The notes under the pieces: generated by a model
The model's input: the letters and a program-made list of their open reading frames with translations, nothing else
Database searches by the model: none
Told to the model about the DNA's origin: nothing
Made by a program: the position numbers and the translations under genes
Part shown: positions 37,265 to 49,108 of the stretch, in pieces
Layout of the letters: each line of letters starts with the position of its first letter
Numbering within the stretch: position 1 is the first letter of the stretch
NCBI GenBank assembly: GCA_029582155.1
Contig: CM055895.1
Span: 43,894,578 to 43,958,577 of the forward strand
Origin: Panopea generosa
Lineage: Eukaryota; Mollusca; Bivalvia; Adapedonta; Hiatellidae
Length of the DNA: 64,000 nt
Reading direction: 5' to 3'

Positions 37265-37545
37265 GAGCCGGGTCCAGTTAACTTAGTAGCGCGACAGAAT
37301 AATATCAGTTCAGGAGCAATGCGCTCAAATCCACGTCTGTTGACAGTCTCCTTAATGATTTCGTCTCATTGTCGTTTGTCTCCCACCGTCGATTCAAGTG
37401 GGAATGTAATCAGTTACTTAAAGAATTCGGTGTGCTCGAGTACTGGTTCACATTCCAGGATCCTAGGAAAGAGTGGTTAGTTTAGCTGGTCGTCTGTTAG
37501 TCCTCGATGTCATAAGAATAGGCGTAATATTCAAACAAACAATCA
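37265..37545 (+). mobile_element. SINE I copy between L3 and X3
   Basis: Head 'gccgggtccagttaacttag', degraded B box, body 'tgtctcccaccgtcgattca', 'gtgctcgagtactggttcac', and 3' end 'cgtaatattcaaacaaac'. It is at the same place as 24,188-24,466. Confidence 0.85.
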
Positions 37546-39452
37546 AAACCTATTGGGAAACATGCTATTTAAAAACGATTTTCTATCTCAGTGAAATCAG
37601 AACAAAATGGTGAATGCAAAAATAAATCGGTGTCACATTTATCATTGATGATACGATCGTATAATTTTTTTTAAAACATTTGATGCAGATTAAAATACAA
37701 ATCCTATTCAGCGGTTATAATTGTCAAATGCATTATAGGTATCCGTGTATACTCTCTGGTCAGTAACAGATCAATAACACAAGATGCTCTAATGGACATG
37801 TTTGCTAATCTAAACGAAAAGTCTATCTTGTCGTGTCGGCCTTATTGTGTAATAATGTTGATATTTAGTTAGTGAATAGCTTTAGAAGCTCGAATTATGA
37901 TCCGATTCATTTTTACTTCTTATCTATTTGCATTTTCATTTGTATCCATTTCTTCATTTGTTATTTATTCGTAAAGAAATAACATGGCTATTGCGTTATA
38001 AAGTACATGGAATCATGTTGGTAAATTGAAAAGTACTGTATCCATAGATTCACTTAGTCTTTAGCGTAATTGCATTATGTACAGCTATTACATGCGTTTA
38101 TGATACTTAAGTCATATGAATAAAGTTGTATATTTTAATACATTTAAAAGCATTTATTAATTAAACCAAAATCATTATATACATTTACTTTCGCAAACGA
38201 CATAATATACGGTCGAAGATTTTTTATTATAGCATACATTGAATGCCCTCTAATGAATCCAAAAAATCCGTCATGATACATGCACGTTTTCGGCGACATT
38301 GTTATAAAGAGAGGGCTTACTTACAATCTGATCACCTCGGCCTTTATGCTACGCAATAGACCTCTGACATAATAAGGCGCCATTTTGGAACAACTTTCAG
38401 TCACATGATAAAATAAAATGGCGGACACCTTATGCCACCTTATATGCATGTTCGTTGAAAATATAAAAGTTGGTTAATCAAGACTGATATTTTAAATTTA
38501 CCTATAAACATGACCCATGTCGAGTGTTTTATTAAATAATCGGTATAATAACGCCATATATTCAACTTAATGACGGATACATAATGTGTTACTTTCACGC
38601 GACTGAACTCAGACTTGTAACACAGGCGAATAGCGTTGGTGTATTCTAGAGCTATACACGAGGTGTATTATACGGAGGATACGGAAATACCCGATGTTTC
38701 ACGATTGGGCTTACTTAATCACTCTAAAATTCTAACATAATCATGAAGATGTAATTATATAAATAAAAGCGTTTTATTAATATCAATGAAGAACTGACTA
38801 GTAAATTAGCCGCTGATGAGATTAATTACAAACATAAAACATGGTTTTACAATATATTTAATGTATAAAAAGAAGTAAATTGTTCATCAAAGTGCCTTAA
38901 TTTTTAAGATATATTTAGTTATTGGGCAATATTTTTACACTTGAAAGACAATGCAGCTAATAATCAAGCGTAATAAATGCCAAATTAGTACATGACATGA
39001 AGAGATATATAATTAGTTTTACCAGGTGGTCTTAATGACTTAAGTAAATATATTTTCTTTTGAAGTCTCCTGAATTCCAAAACCAATGTTCCTGCTTACA
39101 TTAAAAAGGGAAGGAATGGAATTAAAATGATTATATTCGGCTGTTTATCACATACGTGTTGTAAATGAAAATATATTGCTTGTATTTGTAGAAGTATATT
39201 AGTGTTTAAAAGCATATTAATGTGCATGCTGTCGCGTTTGAAAAACACTGAGAGTTATCTAAAATGATGGATGCACGCACGTGTAAAACTAGGTTTAAGA
39301 CACTAGTTCCGTATTGCTACCGTTCCAAGGCGATGCCCTCTGTTGGCACTTATTCTTCATTTTTGTAATGTACTTATTATTATAAGTATATTTACTGATT
39401 ACACCTGTAGTTCAAAACTTGTAATTTCCAACTTGGTGTTAATAGTTAACTA
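37546..39452. repeat. Tandem unit 3: X block (X3)
   Basis: No gene seen. It is colinear with X1 and X4 except for a 383-bp insertion (38,324-38,706). Its right end leads straight into the 45-bp array. Confidence 0.78.
38313..38717. mobile_element. 383-bp insertion with 11-bp target-site duplication
   Basis: The 11-mer GGGCTTACTTA occurs at 38,313-38,323 and again at 38,707-38,717. X1 (25,345) and X4 (45,335) have a single related 'gggcttact' or 'ggtcttactta' and no intervening DNA, so they serve as empty sites. The insert encodes nothing. Internally it has an imperfect inverted pair, TAAGGCGCCATTTT (38,373-38,386) against AAAATGGCGGACACCTTA (38,415-38,432). Ends are only weakly inverted ('caatctgatcacctcgg' against the complement of 'cccgatgtttcacgatt'). 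An 11-bp duplication without a poly(A) tail would fit a Mutator-like non-autonomous element; this is a suggestion only. Confidence 0.75.
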
Positions 39453-42400
39453 CCACGCACAAGCTCCGCAGCAACTGTTCTGTCAACCATACATCATATC
39501 CGTTACCACATATTTTCAATTGTTCTGTTAACGATGCATTTCCTCCGCAGTCATCAGTTTTCAATTGTCCTGCATTACCCCCGCAGTCATATATGCTCCA
39601 TTGTTCTGTCAACAATGCATTACCTCCGCAGTCACATATTTTCATCGTTTTGCCAATCAAACATCAAATCCAAAGCCACAAGGTTACAATTGTTCTGTTA
39701 ACAAAGAATTACCTACGCAGGTACATATTTTCAACTGTTCTGTAAACCATGTATTGCCTCCGCATTCACATATTTTCAATTATTCAGCCAACCATGCATT
39801 ACCTCCGAAGCCATTTATTTTCAAATGTTCTGTCATCCATGCATTACCTCCGCAGTCAAATATTTTCAATTGTTCTGTCAACCATGCATTACCTCCGCAG
39901 CCATATGTTTTGAATTGTTCTGTCATCCATGCATTACCTCCGCAGCCATATATTTTCAATTGTTCTCTAGTCCACGCATTACCTCCGCAGCCATATATTT
40001 TCAATTGTTCTCTAATCTATGCATTACCTCCGCAGCCAAATATTTTCAATTGTTCTCTAATCTATGCATTACATCCGCAGCCATATATTTTCAATTGTTC
40101 TCTAGTCCACGCATTACCTCCGCAGCCAAATATTTTCTATTGTTCTCTAGTCTATGCATTACCTCCGCAGCCAAATATTTTCAATTGTTCTCTAATCCAT
40201 GTATTATCTCCGCAGCCAAATATTTTCAATTGTTCTCTAATCCATGCATTACCTCCGCAGCCAAATATTTTCAATTGTTCTCTAGTCCACGCATTACCTC
40301 CGCAGTCATATATTTTCAACTGTTCTCTAGTCCATGCATTACCTCCGCAGCCATATATTTTTAATTGTTCTCTAGTCCACGCATTACCTCCGCAGCCAAA
40401 TATTTTCTATTGTTCTCTAGTCTATGCATTACCTCCGCAGCCAAATATTTTCAATTGTTCTCTAATCCATGCATTACCTCCGCAGCCATATATTTTTTAT
40501 TGTTCTATAATCCATGCATTACCTCCGCAGCCAAATATTTTCAATTGTTCTCTAGTCTATGCATTACCGCCGCAGCCAAATATTTTCAATTGTTCTATAA
40601 TCCATGCATTACCTCCTCAGCTTTATATTTTCAATTGTTCTCTAGTCTATGCATTACCTCCGCAGCCAAATATTTTCAATTGTTCTATAATCCATGTATT
40701 AGCTCCGCAGCCATATATTTTCAATTGTTCTGTCATCCATGCATTACCTCCTCAGCTATATATTTTCAATTATTCTCTAACCCAAGCATTACCTCATCAG
40801 CATATATTTTCAAATGTTCGTCATCCATGCATTACCTCTGCAACCAAAAATGTTCAATTGTTGAGTCATTCATGCACTTCCTCCGCAGCCAAATATGTTC
40901 AACTGTTCTGCCATCCATGCATTATCTCTGAAGCCATATATTTTCAATTGTTTCGTAAACCAAGCATTATCTCCGCAGCCATATATTTTTAATTGTTCTG
41001 TAAACTATGCATTACCTCCACAGCAAATATGTTCAATTGGTTTCTAATCCATGCGTTACTTCCGCAGCCAAATGTTTTCAATTGTTCTGAAATCAATGCA
41101 CTACCTCTGCAGCCAAATATTTCAATTGTTCTGTCATCCATGCACTACCTTCGTAGCTAAATATGTTCAATTGTTCTGTCAACCATGCATTACCTTCGCA
41201 ACCATAAATTTAAATTGCTCTGTTATCCATGCATTACCTCTGCTGACAAATATTTACAATTGTTCTGTCATCCATGCACTACCTCCGCAGCCAACTGTTT
41301 TCGATTGCTCTGTCGTCCATGCATTACCTCCGCAGCTATATATTTTCAATTGATCAGTCATTCATGCACTTCCTCCGCAATCAGATATTTTCAATTGTTC
41401 TGTCATCCATGCATTACCTCCGCAGCCAAATATTTTCAATTGTTCTGTTATCCATGATTTACCTCCGCAGCCATATATTTTCAATTGTTCTGTCAACCAT
41501 GCATTACCTCCGCAGCTATTTGTTTTCAATTGCTCTGTCAACCATGCATTACCTCTGCAGCCAAATATTTTCAATTGTTCTGTCATCCATGCACTACCTC
41601 CGCAGCCAAATATTTTCAATTGTTCTGTCATCCATGCACTACCTCATCAGCCATATATTTTCAATTGTTCTGTCATCCATGTATTACTTCCGTAACCATA
41701 TATTTTCAATTGTTCTGTCATCCATGCACTTCATCCGCAGCTAAATACGTTCAATTGTTCTGTCATCTATGCAATACCTCCGCAGCCATATATTTTCAAT
41801 TGTTCTGTCAACCGAGCTTTACCTCTGCAGTCATATATTTTGCATTACCTCCGCAGCCAAATATTTTCAATTGTTCTGTCAACAATGCATTACCTCAGCA
41901 GCCAATATTTTCAATTGTTCTCTAATCCATGCATTACTTACGCAGCCATCAATTTTCAATTGTTATCGTATACATGCATTATCTCTGCAGCCATATATTT
42001 TCAATTGTTTTGTCATCCATGCATTACCTCCGCAGTTATAAATGTTCAATTGTTCTGTCATCCATGCAATACCTCCGCAGTAAAATATTTTCAATTGATC
42101 TCTTATCCATGCATTACCTTCACAGCCATATATTTTCAATTGTTCTATCAACCATGCATTATCTCCGAAGCCAAATATTTCAATTGTACTGTCAACCATG
42201 CAATACCTCCGAAGCCATATATTTTCAATTGTTCTGTCAATCATGCATTTCCTTTGTAGCCAAATATACTCAATTGTTCTGTCACCCATGCATTACCTCC
42301 GCAATCACATATTTTAAGTTATCCAGCCAAATATGCATTACCTCTGCAGCTATATATTTTCAATTGTTCTGTCATTCATGCATAACATCTGAAGCCATAT

Positions 42401-42995
42401 ATTTTCAATTTTTCTGTTAACACTGCATAACCTCTGCAGCCATATATTTTCAATTGTTCTGTCATCCATGCATTACCTCCGGAGCTAAATATTCTAAATT
42501 GTTCTGTCATCAATGCACTACCTCCGAAGCCATATATTTTCAATTGTTCTGTCACCCATGCATTTACTCCGCATCCAAATATTTTCAATTGTTCTGTCAA
42601 CCATGCACTACCTCCGCAGTCAAATATTTTCAATTGTTCTGTCATCAATGCACTACCTCCGCAGTCAAATATTTTCAATTGTTCTGTCATCAATGCAATA
42701 CCTCCGCAGTCAAATATTTTCAATTGTTCTGTCATCAATGCAATACCTCTGCAGCCAAATATTTTCAATTGTTCTGCCATCCATGCATGACCTCCGAAGC
42801 CATATATTTTCATTTGTTCTGTCAACCATGCATTACCTACGAAGCCAAATATTTTCAAATGTTCTGTCAACTATACATTTCCTCTGCAATCATATATTTT
42901 CAATTGTTCTGTCAACCATGCATTGTCTCTGAAACGAATTGTTTCAATTGTAATGCCAACCATGCATTACCTACGCAGCTATATTTTTTAAATTA
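39453..42995. repeat. 45-bp minisatellite array, about 79 copies
   Basis: The consensus unit reads 'gcattacctccgcagccata' followed by 'tattttcaattgttctgtca' and 'tccat'; the period is 45 bp. Subfamilies are visible: a 'ctctagtc/ctctaatc' type dominates 39,960-40,700 and a 'ctgtcatc/ctgtcaac' type dominates elsewhere. Since 45 is divisible by 3, several frames on both strands stay open. Examples are a 475-codon plus frame (39565-40992) with 15-residue repeats 'HALPPQPYIFNCSLV', and minus-strand repeats 'MTEQLKIFGCGGNAW'. Single-base indels move the plus frame from one open frame to another. Substitutions fall at all codon positions, and no upstream exon or conserved start is visible. I treat it as non-coding. 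Confidence 0.95.
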
Positions 42996-44089
42996 AAGAT
43001 CACGATTTTTTCCAGGGATCTGATAGTCTATGGTGTCATCATATTGATGACAAACTGTTGCACTTTATATACATGTCATGTATTTCACATGTACCGGATA
43101 GCTCTCTTTCAACGAACCTTTGGCTTTGAATAAGCTGATTTAAAGCATAATTAATTGCTTTACCTAACATCATGCCATCTTAAAATTGTGTTGGCATCAT
43201 TTGCTTTAGTTGATAGATGCATACATTAAAACAATCAATAACCAACATCGTTACTTAGTATGACGTCATTTAGAAACTTGGTTCGTCAGTCTTTACAATA
43301 AATATAAATGAATGTTAGTGTATCTTTCTTACAGATGCACAGGTTTCAGTTAAAATACTCAAGTGTGATAGTTTTATACTCAATATTTCTTTTATTTTTC
43401 AATGTTCTGTTTTTAGATATATTTATAGAATTTAAGTGCATTTTTCAACGTATCGCATAAGTGTAAAAATAAAAAAAAGTTGTGTTTCATTTTCATTTAC
43501 AATACAAAGTACATCATCACGCATGCGTAGTTACAGAAATAGATGCATAGATCTACTCTGGTAAAACTTTTGTAAAACGTTATTTTATGCAAAGTTTTAC
43601 CTTTATAATCTGTTGTATAGTTTATACCTAAATAAAATTAGTCTGTAACATGTTCTAAACGTTTAAACCTGTATAGCAATTGCACATTTAATGTTATGAT
43701 TAGAAAAGAGTAATGCCGATATTAACTTACTCATCCAGCACTTGTAAGCACGGTTTGATGTTGCACAATAGTGTTGAAATAAAACGGAAGTGAATCTTGA
43801 TTTTATTCTAGTACATAAGATAGATCTAGAATTTTAACACAGGCAATGTCTATAAACAATTTTCTTTAGTATGGTTTATTTTAATTCGTTAAACCAGCTT
43901 TCAAATAACAACTTAAAACATATATTCATTTTGATTAAGCATGAAAAGTCGTGAAATGATGATAATAATTTACTATTTTTTTCATCGTGTACAATATACT
44001 TTTTATATAAACCAATATAAACATTATAATGTTATTCTGTAATATGGTAATTTTGAAAAAAAAAAAATAAAAACTGTTTTATTGTTTAT
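42996..44089. repeat. Tandem unit 3-4: Y block (Y3), truncated
   Basis: No gene seen. The stretch just after the array ('catgtatttcacatgtac', 'agctctctttcaacg') matches the sequence left of SINE II at 26,415-26,455. 43,140-44,000 then matches the left part of Y1, including 'aaagcataattaattgc' and 'aacatcatgcc'. The site where units 1 and 2 carry SINE II is empty here. The right half of Y is missing, and the sequence passes near 44,090 into the end of an L block. Confidence 0.7.
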
Positions 44090-45960
44090 AGTTGTTTGTT
44101 AGTCCTATTATATTTATAGATGGAATATTAATTTGGGTTGAACCATCTTCAATAGCTGGTATAATTATTTCGTGCAATCGCTCAACGATGGCACAGGTTT
44201 TGGTGGTGATGCTCTCATAGGCATGAGCGTTAAAACTAAAATCATCAAAATGTGCAAAGACACTCGGTTTTTAATTTTGGATAATATTAAGAATTGACAT
44301 TTCTCGTTAATTTCAAAGTTTACAATGTTTCGACTGACTGGTTTGCATTTAGTGATTTATTTAGAATACAATGTCTACCAATTAAATGGAGAATATGTTC
44401 ATAATATGATACGATACACTAAATAAAAAGCATTGATCCTCTGGTCAACACGGACAATACTTCTATGTTATAAACAACTGTTTCTTCATATCTCATAAAC
44501 ATTTGCTGCGAGAAACAAAACGAGCTGCGTTCTTTACATATCTGTTAAAAATTCTCCTTGGCAGACAACTTATAGAACATAGTAATTAATGTATTGACCA
44601 GTGATATCTGAGAGATAAACCAGTATAATTAACTATATTCTTATCGCAAACCTATCAGAATAGTTCTAGTTATCACATGCCTATAAAGAAATCGATCAAT
44701 CGACCGTATTCCTCATCAACTGCGAACACTTACAAGATAAAGTTTCTGCAATTCAGTAATAAAGTAGTTGCATATATAGATATGATTTGGAAATGGAATA
44801 AAGACAATTCAGATTTGATGTCATTAAAAAGTTATGTATGCTTACTCTACAGAAACATATTGGTCGCATTTAGCCAATTAAAATAAATAGGTATACTATA
44901 AAATAATTAATTCAAACTATATATACTAAATCAAATTGTATCCATATTTTGTGTGAGGTATAAATTATGTTAAACTAAAATGATACAGCAGTAAACTTAA
45001 TCTGCATTTGCATGCATAGTTACTGTATTTCATTCCGCTAATCTGTAACAGTGGTTTATGACTAATCTATTCATACCATGCATAGAAACTGAGTCACCGA
45101 TATCTCGGTCCTATAATCAAACCAACGGAATAAATTGATTTGCCTAAATACACACATTGACATGTTGTATGTCTATTAACAATTATTTTTGATTAGAATA
45201 ATGTTAACAGACGAATTCACCTTCGCATGCGAGGATTTTCATTATGTTTGTGTATTAAACATATACGATTAAATGCCTTGTCACGAATTCCAAAGATAAC
45301 GTGCATCTTCGGCGACATTGCTATAAAGGTAGGTCTTACTTATTCACACTTGAAATCTAACATAATCATAAGGATGTGGTTATATAAATACAAGTGTTAT
45401 ACAAATATCAATGATTAACTAACTGCTTAATAACCCGCTGATGATATTCATTATAAACTCAAGAAATGGTTTTAGTTTATACTGATTTATTTTAGCTCGA
45501 TTGCGATGAAAGCTCAGAGCTTATATGAACCGTTCTCGAGTCTGTTTCCTGGGTAGAACCAGTACTGAGTGTTGTTTTATGAGAGGCATCGGGTCGAGCT
45601 GGGGATCGAACCCGCAACCTCTGGCGTGAGCGGCCAACACTCTACCCATTAGACTACCGCTCCGCTTAAGAAATGGTTTTACAATACATACTATGTTCAA
45701 ATATATGAGGAGAGGTAATTGGCTGCGCAAAATGCTTTAATCAATAACGGTATCCTTATTTACGGTGCAATGTTATTACATTTTAAACGCTATGTATCCA
45801 TTAACCCATGGTTATCTTTTCCGGATTAACACATGAAGAGATATTTAAATGTGTTTGCCAGGTGGTGTTAAGGGATTAATGTGGGATAATTTGTTTGGAG
45901 TCTCGCGAATTCCTCAAGTTATTTTCTATATGCATTAGAACAGGATGGAATAGAATAAGT
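44090..45960. repeat. Tandem unit 4: L end plus X block (L4/X4)
   Basis: No gene seen. 44,090-44,500 matches the last part of L ('tcctattatatttatagatg', 'tttcgtgcaatcg', 'atcaaaatgtgc'). 44,500-45,960 matches X1 and X3 ('tattgaccagtgatat', 'cttcggcgacattgctataa', 'gccaggtggt'). There is no SINE I between L and X here, unlike units 1 and 3. Homology to the tandem unit fades after about 45,960. Confidence 0.7.
45461..45681 (-). mobile_element. SINE IV copy with perfect 14-bp target duplication
   Basis: The element occupies 45,475-45,667 and is flanked by AAGAAATGGTTTTA at 45,461-45,474 and 45,668-45,681. On the minus strand it starts 'agcggagcggtagtctaatg' (A box), with B box 'gcgggttcgatccccag', then a body containing 'cagtactggttctacccagg' and the 3' end 'aataaatcagtataaa'. 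Length is about 193 bp. X3 has the unfilled site ('aaacatggttttacaat'). The intact target duplication suggests a young insertion. The frame at 45521-45730 is the SINE read through. Confidence 0.9.
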
Positions 45961-46305
45961 TAAAAATTAAGACATGTATTTGATTATATTCGACCGTTTA
46001 TTAAAAATATATGATGTATTGAAAATTAAGTAATTTAAGTAATCCAATTTAACGGAATTGAGAAACGATTTAGTGAATAGTTTTTAATCCATATTTTAAT
46101 ATATTTTGTTCATATCTTTTTTATTTCTTCAAATAAGCGCTGTTTAACAAAATATGTCTTATGGACCATAGGTCTCCTGTTTAACATATACACAAATGTC
46201 ATTATAAAGTCTTTGGTGTTCTTTGTAAATGATAAATTATTAGTTCAGTGTGATACTTGCTATCTGAGTTTGTTCAATAATCAGTGACTATCCTGTGCTG
46301 TTAGA

Positions 46306-46583
46306 CGGGCCCGGTAAGCTCAGTCGATAGCGAGTCTCAATCAACCAACCCATTGGTCACCAGTTTAAATCCCCGCATGGCCATGGTATCCGTGATGATT
46401 AATATACGACATTGCGTCCCATTGTCACTCGTCTCTCACCGTTGAGCGGGAAAATTGTAAAATACTTCTCGAGATAAGTATGCTCGAGTACAGGTAACCA
46501 TACAAGATCATATAAAAGAGTGGATAAGTTAACTGATCGTGTGTTAGCACTCGATGACATCAAAAGATGATAACTATTCACAA
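46306..46583 (+). mobile_element. SINE I copy
   Basis: Head 'gggcccggtaagctcagtcg' (A box), degraded B box 'ccagtttaaatcccc', body 'tatacgacattgcgtcccat', 'gtatgctcgagtacagg', and 3' end 'gataactattcac'. It lies outside the tandem duplication, showing that the family is genome-dispersed. Confidence 0.85.
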
Positions 46584-46913
46584 AAAAACTATTCTGATCT
46601 TAACAATATTACATTGCATGACTTAAACTATTTATTTACGCACACATACTCAAATAAAACGTTCCCTGTAACCACTTTACATCTGTCACCGAATACCGTA
46701 AATGATTAGTTGCAAGTGTTGACATGTTATGATTTAGTTATATCGTGCACCACGTTAAGCGTTTATATTTAAGTACCATCGCACTTGAGATTATCCGCCT
46801 GGTGCATGCGTTTGGAAAACAATAAACTTGCACGCGCCTAACTTTGTTAGCAATTTTATGTAAATGAACGCATGGTCATCAAGATTAAAAAAACAAACTA
46901 ATTAGTGATTGAC

Positions 46914-46962
<49 letters not shown>

Positions 46963-48059
46963 TATTGATAAAAGTTATTTCCTTTCATTTTGTTATGTAT
47001 TGACAATTACACAATTCAGCGTTGATCTTGTTAAAAATATTTACCAAAGTACAGTAACTAATAAACCAACTTTTTACCTAAATTACAAAATTAATATTTC
47101 AGTTGCCCTTGAATTGTCAAAATTTGCATAATGTTTTCTGGTGTGCACACTGCTACCTACATTTTTATTGATTCTTCACCATACTTACAAAGTACTTATA
47201 TAGCATTTTCATCTCGAATACGTCATTGAACTGGCCAAATCAGATATTCAATGTTGGAGTCATGCTCCTTGAAAATTAAAAAAAAAAACATACTTTCAAA
47301 AGTACATACGGTGCCGTTGAAGGTCTGAAACAAACTTATATCTTTAACACAACGGCAAGTCAAACATGGCAACTCTGTACATCGCTTACTTTGTTGGAGG
47401 ACTTTGAATTACTTCTTGTTTATTTAACTTTACTCTAACAATAAAAATGATTATATTAAGCATAAATGTGAGCTGTTACAGAACTGTGTTGTCCCAGCAA
47501 ATAAAACATATGACGCAGTTTGTTATTAATTTACAAGGTATTCTACGTGGCAGACGATATGTAGAATAATTGTTGATGGTTATTGTGCCAAACATTAATA
47601 TCACATACAAATTACTGAAATCGGACATCGGCCAGACATCGCATTTGTTGTAATAAATAAATCATTTTTTTTTTATTAAATCGTCAGAATAATTCGGAAT
47701 GCTTTAATAGTGAGTCAGCGGATATGATCGCGTCTTCTAAATACGTTTGTGTGATAAATGAAAGTTTATATTTATCAAATATGCGTATACTGCTGTTATT
47801 AAGATCGATATGCGATGTCACGTGACTCCCAGCAAACATTGGTATTGGCGATATGCTATTACTGCATCAACAAAACGTTTCTTCAAGTTACTTTAAATAT
47901 CAACTGAAATTGAAAAAATGCTTATATAAAAACGCACATCACCCGACTTGTTGATAAACTATTGCTGTGAAAGAAATGCCGTTTATAACAGTAAACGTTT
48001 TGGTTGGAATTGTTTTCATTAAGAGAATGTCATTTTTCTTCCTATCAATCTATATAACC
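46584..48059. other. Non-coding interval with (GATT)n microsatellite
   Basis: No gene seen. 46,907-46,963 is a GATT microsatellite of about 14 units with one GACT variant near its start. The rest is AT-rich and featureless to my eye. Confidence 0.6.
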
Positions 48060-48616
48060 TATAGCATTTCAAATCAATATTCTAAATTCAACAAAATACG
48101 AACTTATCGTGCCTATTCATTCAAATACGCATTTATCTACCAATTCAATCAAGTACGCATTAATCCTATCCATTTAATCACATATGCATTAATATTTCCG
48201 TTTCAATCAAATAGGCAATAATCAAACCAATTTAATCAAATACGCTTTAATTCTACCAATTCAATCAAATAAGCTTTAATCATACGAATTCAATTAAATA
48301 CGCATTTATCATACTTATTCGAATAAATATGCATTAATCCTACAAATGCATACAACATACGCATACTCCTACCGATTCAATGAAACACGCATAGTCCTAC
48401 CAATTTAATCGAATACGAATTAATCCTACCTATCCAATTAAATACGCATTTATCCTACTTATTCAATAAAATACGCATTAATCCTACAAATGCATACAAC
48501 ATACGCATAATCCTACACATTTAATCAAATACGAATTAATCCTACCTATCCAATTGAATACGCATTAATCGTATTCATTCAATAAAATACGCATTATTCC
48601 TAGCAAGTACGCATTC
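48060..48616. repeat. 29-bp degenerate tandem array
   Basis: Units resemble 'ccaattcaatcaaatacgca' plus 'ttaatccta', about 29 bp, roughly 19 copies, with variants such as 'aaatgcatacaacatacgca' that occur twice at about 130-bp spacing (near 48,340 and 48,485). Further units appear at 49,105-49,200 after an interruption. The 84-codon frame at 47967-48221 overlaps the array and is not a gene. Confidence 0.85.
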
Positions 48617-49108
48617 TTTTTTTACAAATCGCTGTTCATATTGTACAAGTAAAATCAAACAGACAAATCCTATTCGGTTACCCGGGGCACTCTGGACACT
48701 CATGCATAACCACTTTCCTCTCATCTTTACTTCTCTATCTCTTTAACCTTCTCGTTCAATCATTTTCAACTGTCAATTTTTTTCTTATTTTTTTCCCCCT
48801 CCTCTTTTCACAGTTCTTACGAGACTTGTGCAAAACAACCACGGCGTATTTGTTCAAATGGAATAACTACGCCGTGAATAAACTCTTAAGTTATAACAAT
48901 AAATATTTCAAATAACATACTAGTACATGCTTTATATACCGCCACTTGTAAATTCACCTGTATATCACCAGTAATTTCTGGGAGCTAGATTCATACAAGC
49001 TAATTAGCTTTTTTCTTAATCCCAATTCTTAGAATTGTTTGTCATTTATGAATGGCAAATGTTATGTAATATACTATGTACAGTTCTTGAATAAAATATT
49101 GTTTAAAC
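48617..49108 (+). mobile_element. Insertion splitting the 29-bp array; LINE-like 3' end
   Basis: About 490 bp of unrelated DNA separates 'aagtacgcatt' (48,606-48,616) from 'aagtacgcatt' (49,109-49,119). The repeat could be a target duplication, or simply two array units. The insert has a pyrimidine-rich stretch (48,710-48,815), a perfect 9-bp hairpin CACGGCGTA/TACGCCGTG (48,840-48,848 and 48,868-48,876), and an end 'ttgaataaaatattgttt'. This resembles the 3' UTR of a retroelement, but no coding remnant is clear. Confidence 0.5.

Noticed and set aside
42376-42870. 164-codon minus-strand frame with 'GCGGNAWMTEQLKIF'-type repeats as a Cys/Gly repeat protein
   Set aside because: It is the complement of the 45-bp minisatellite; all long frames in 39.4-43.0 kb share this origin.
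45521-45730. 69-codon minus-strand protein
   Set aside because: It is a translation through the SINE IV head and its target duplication.
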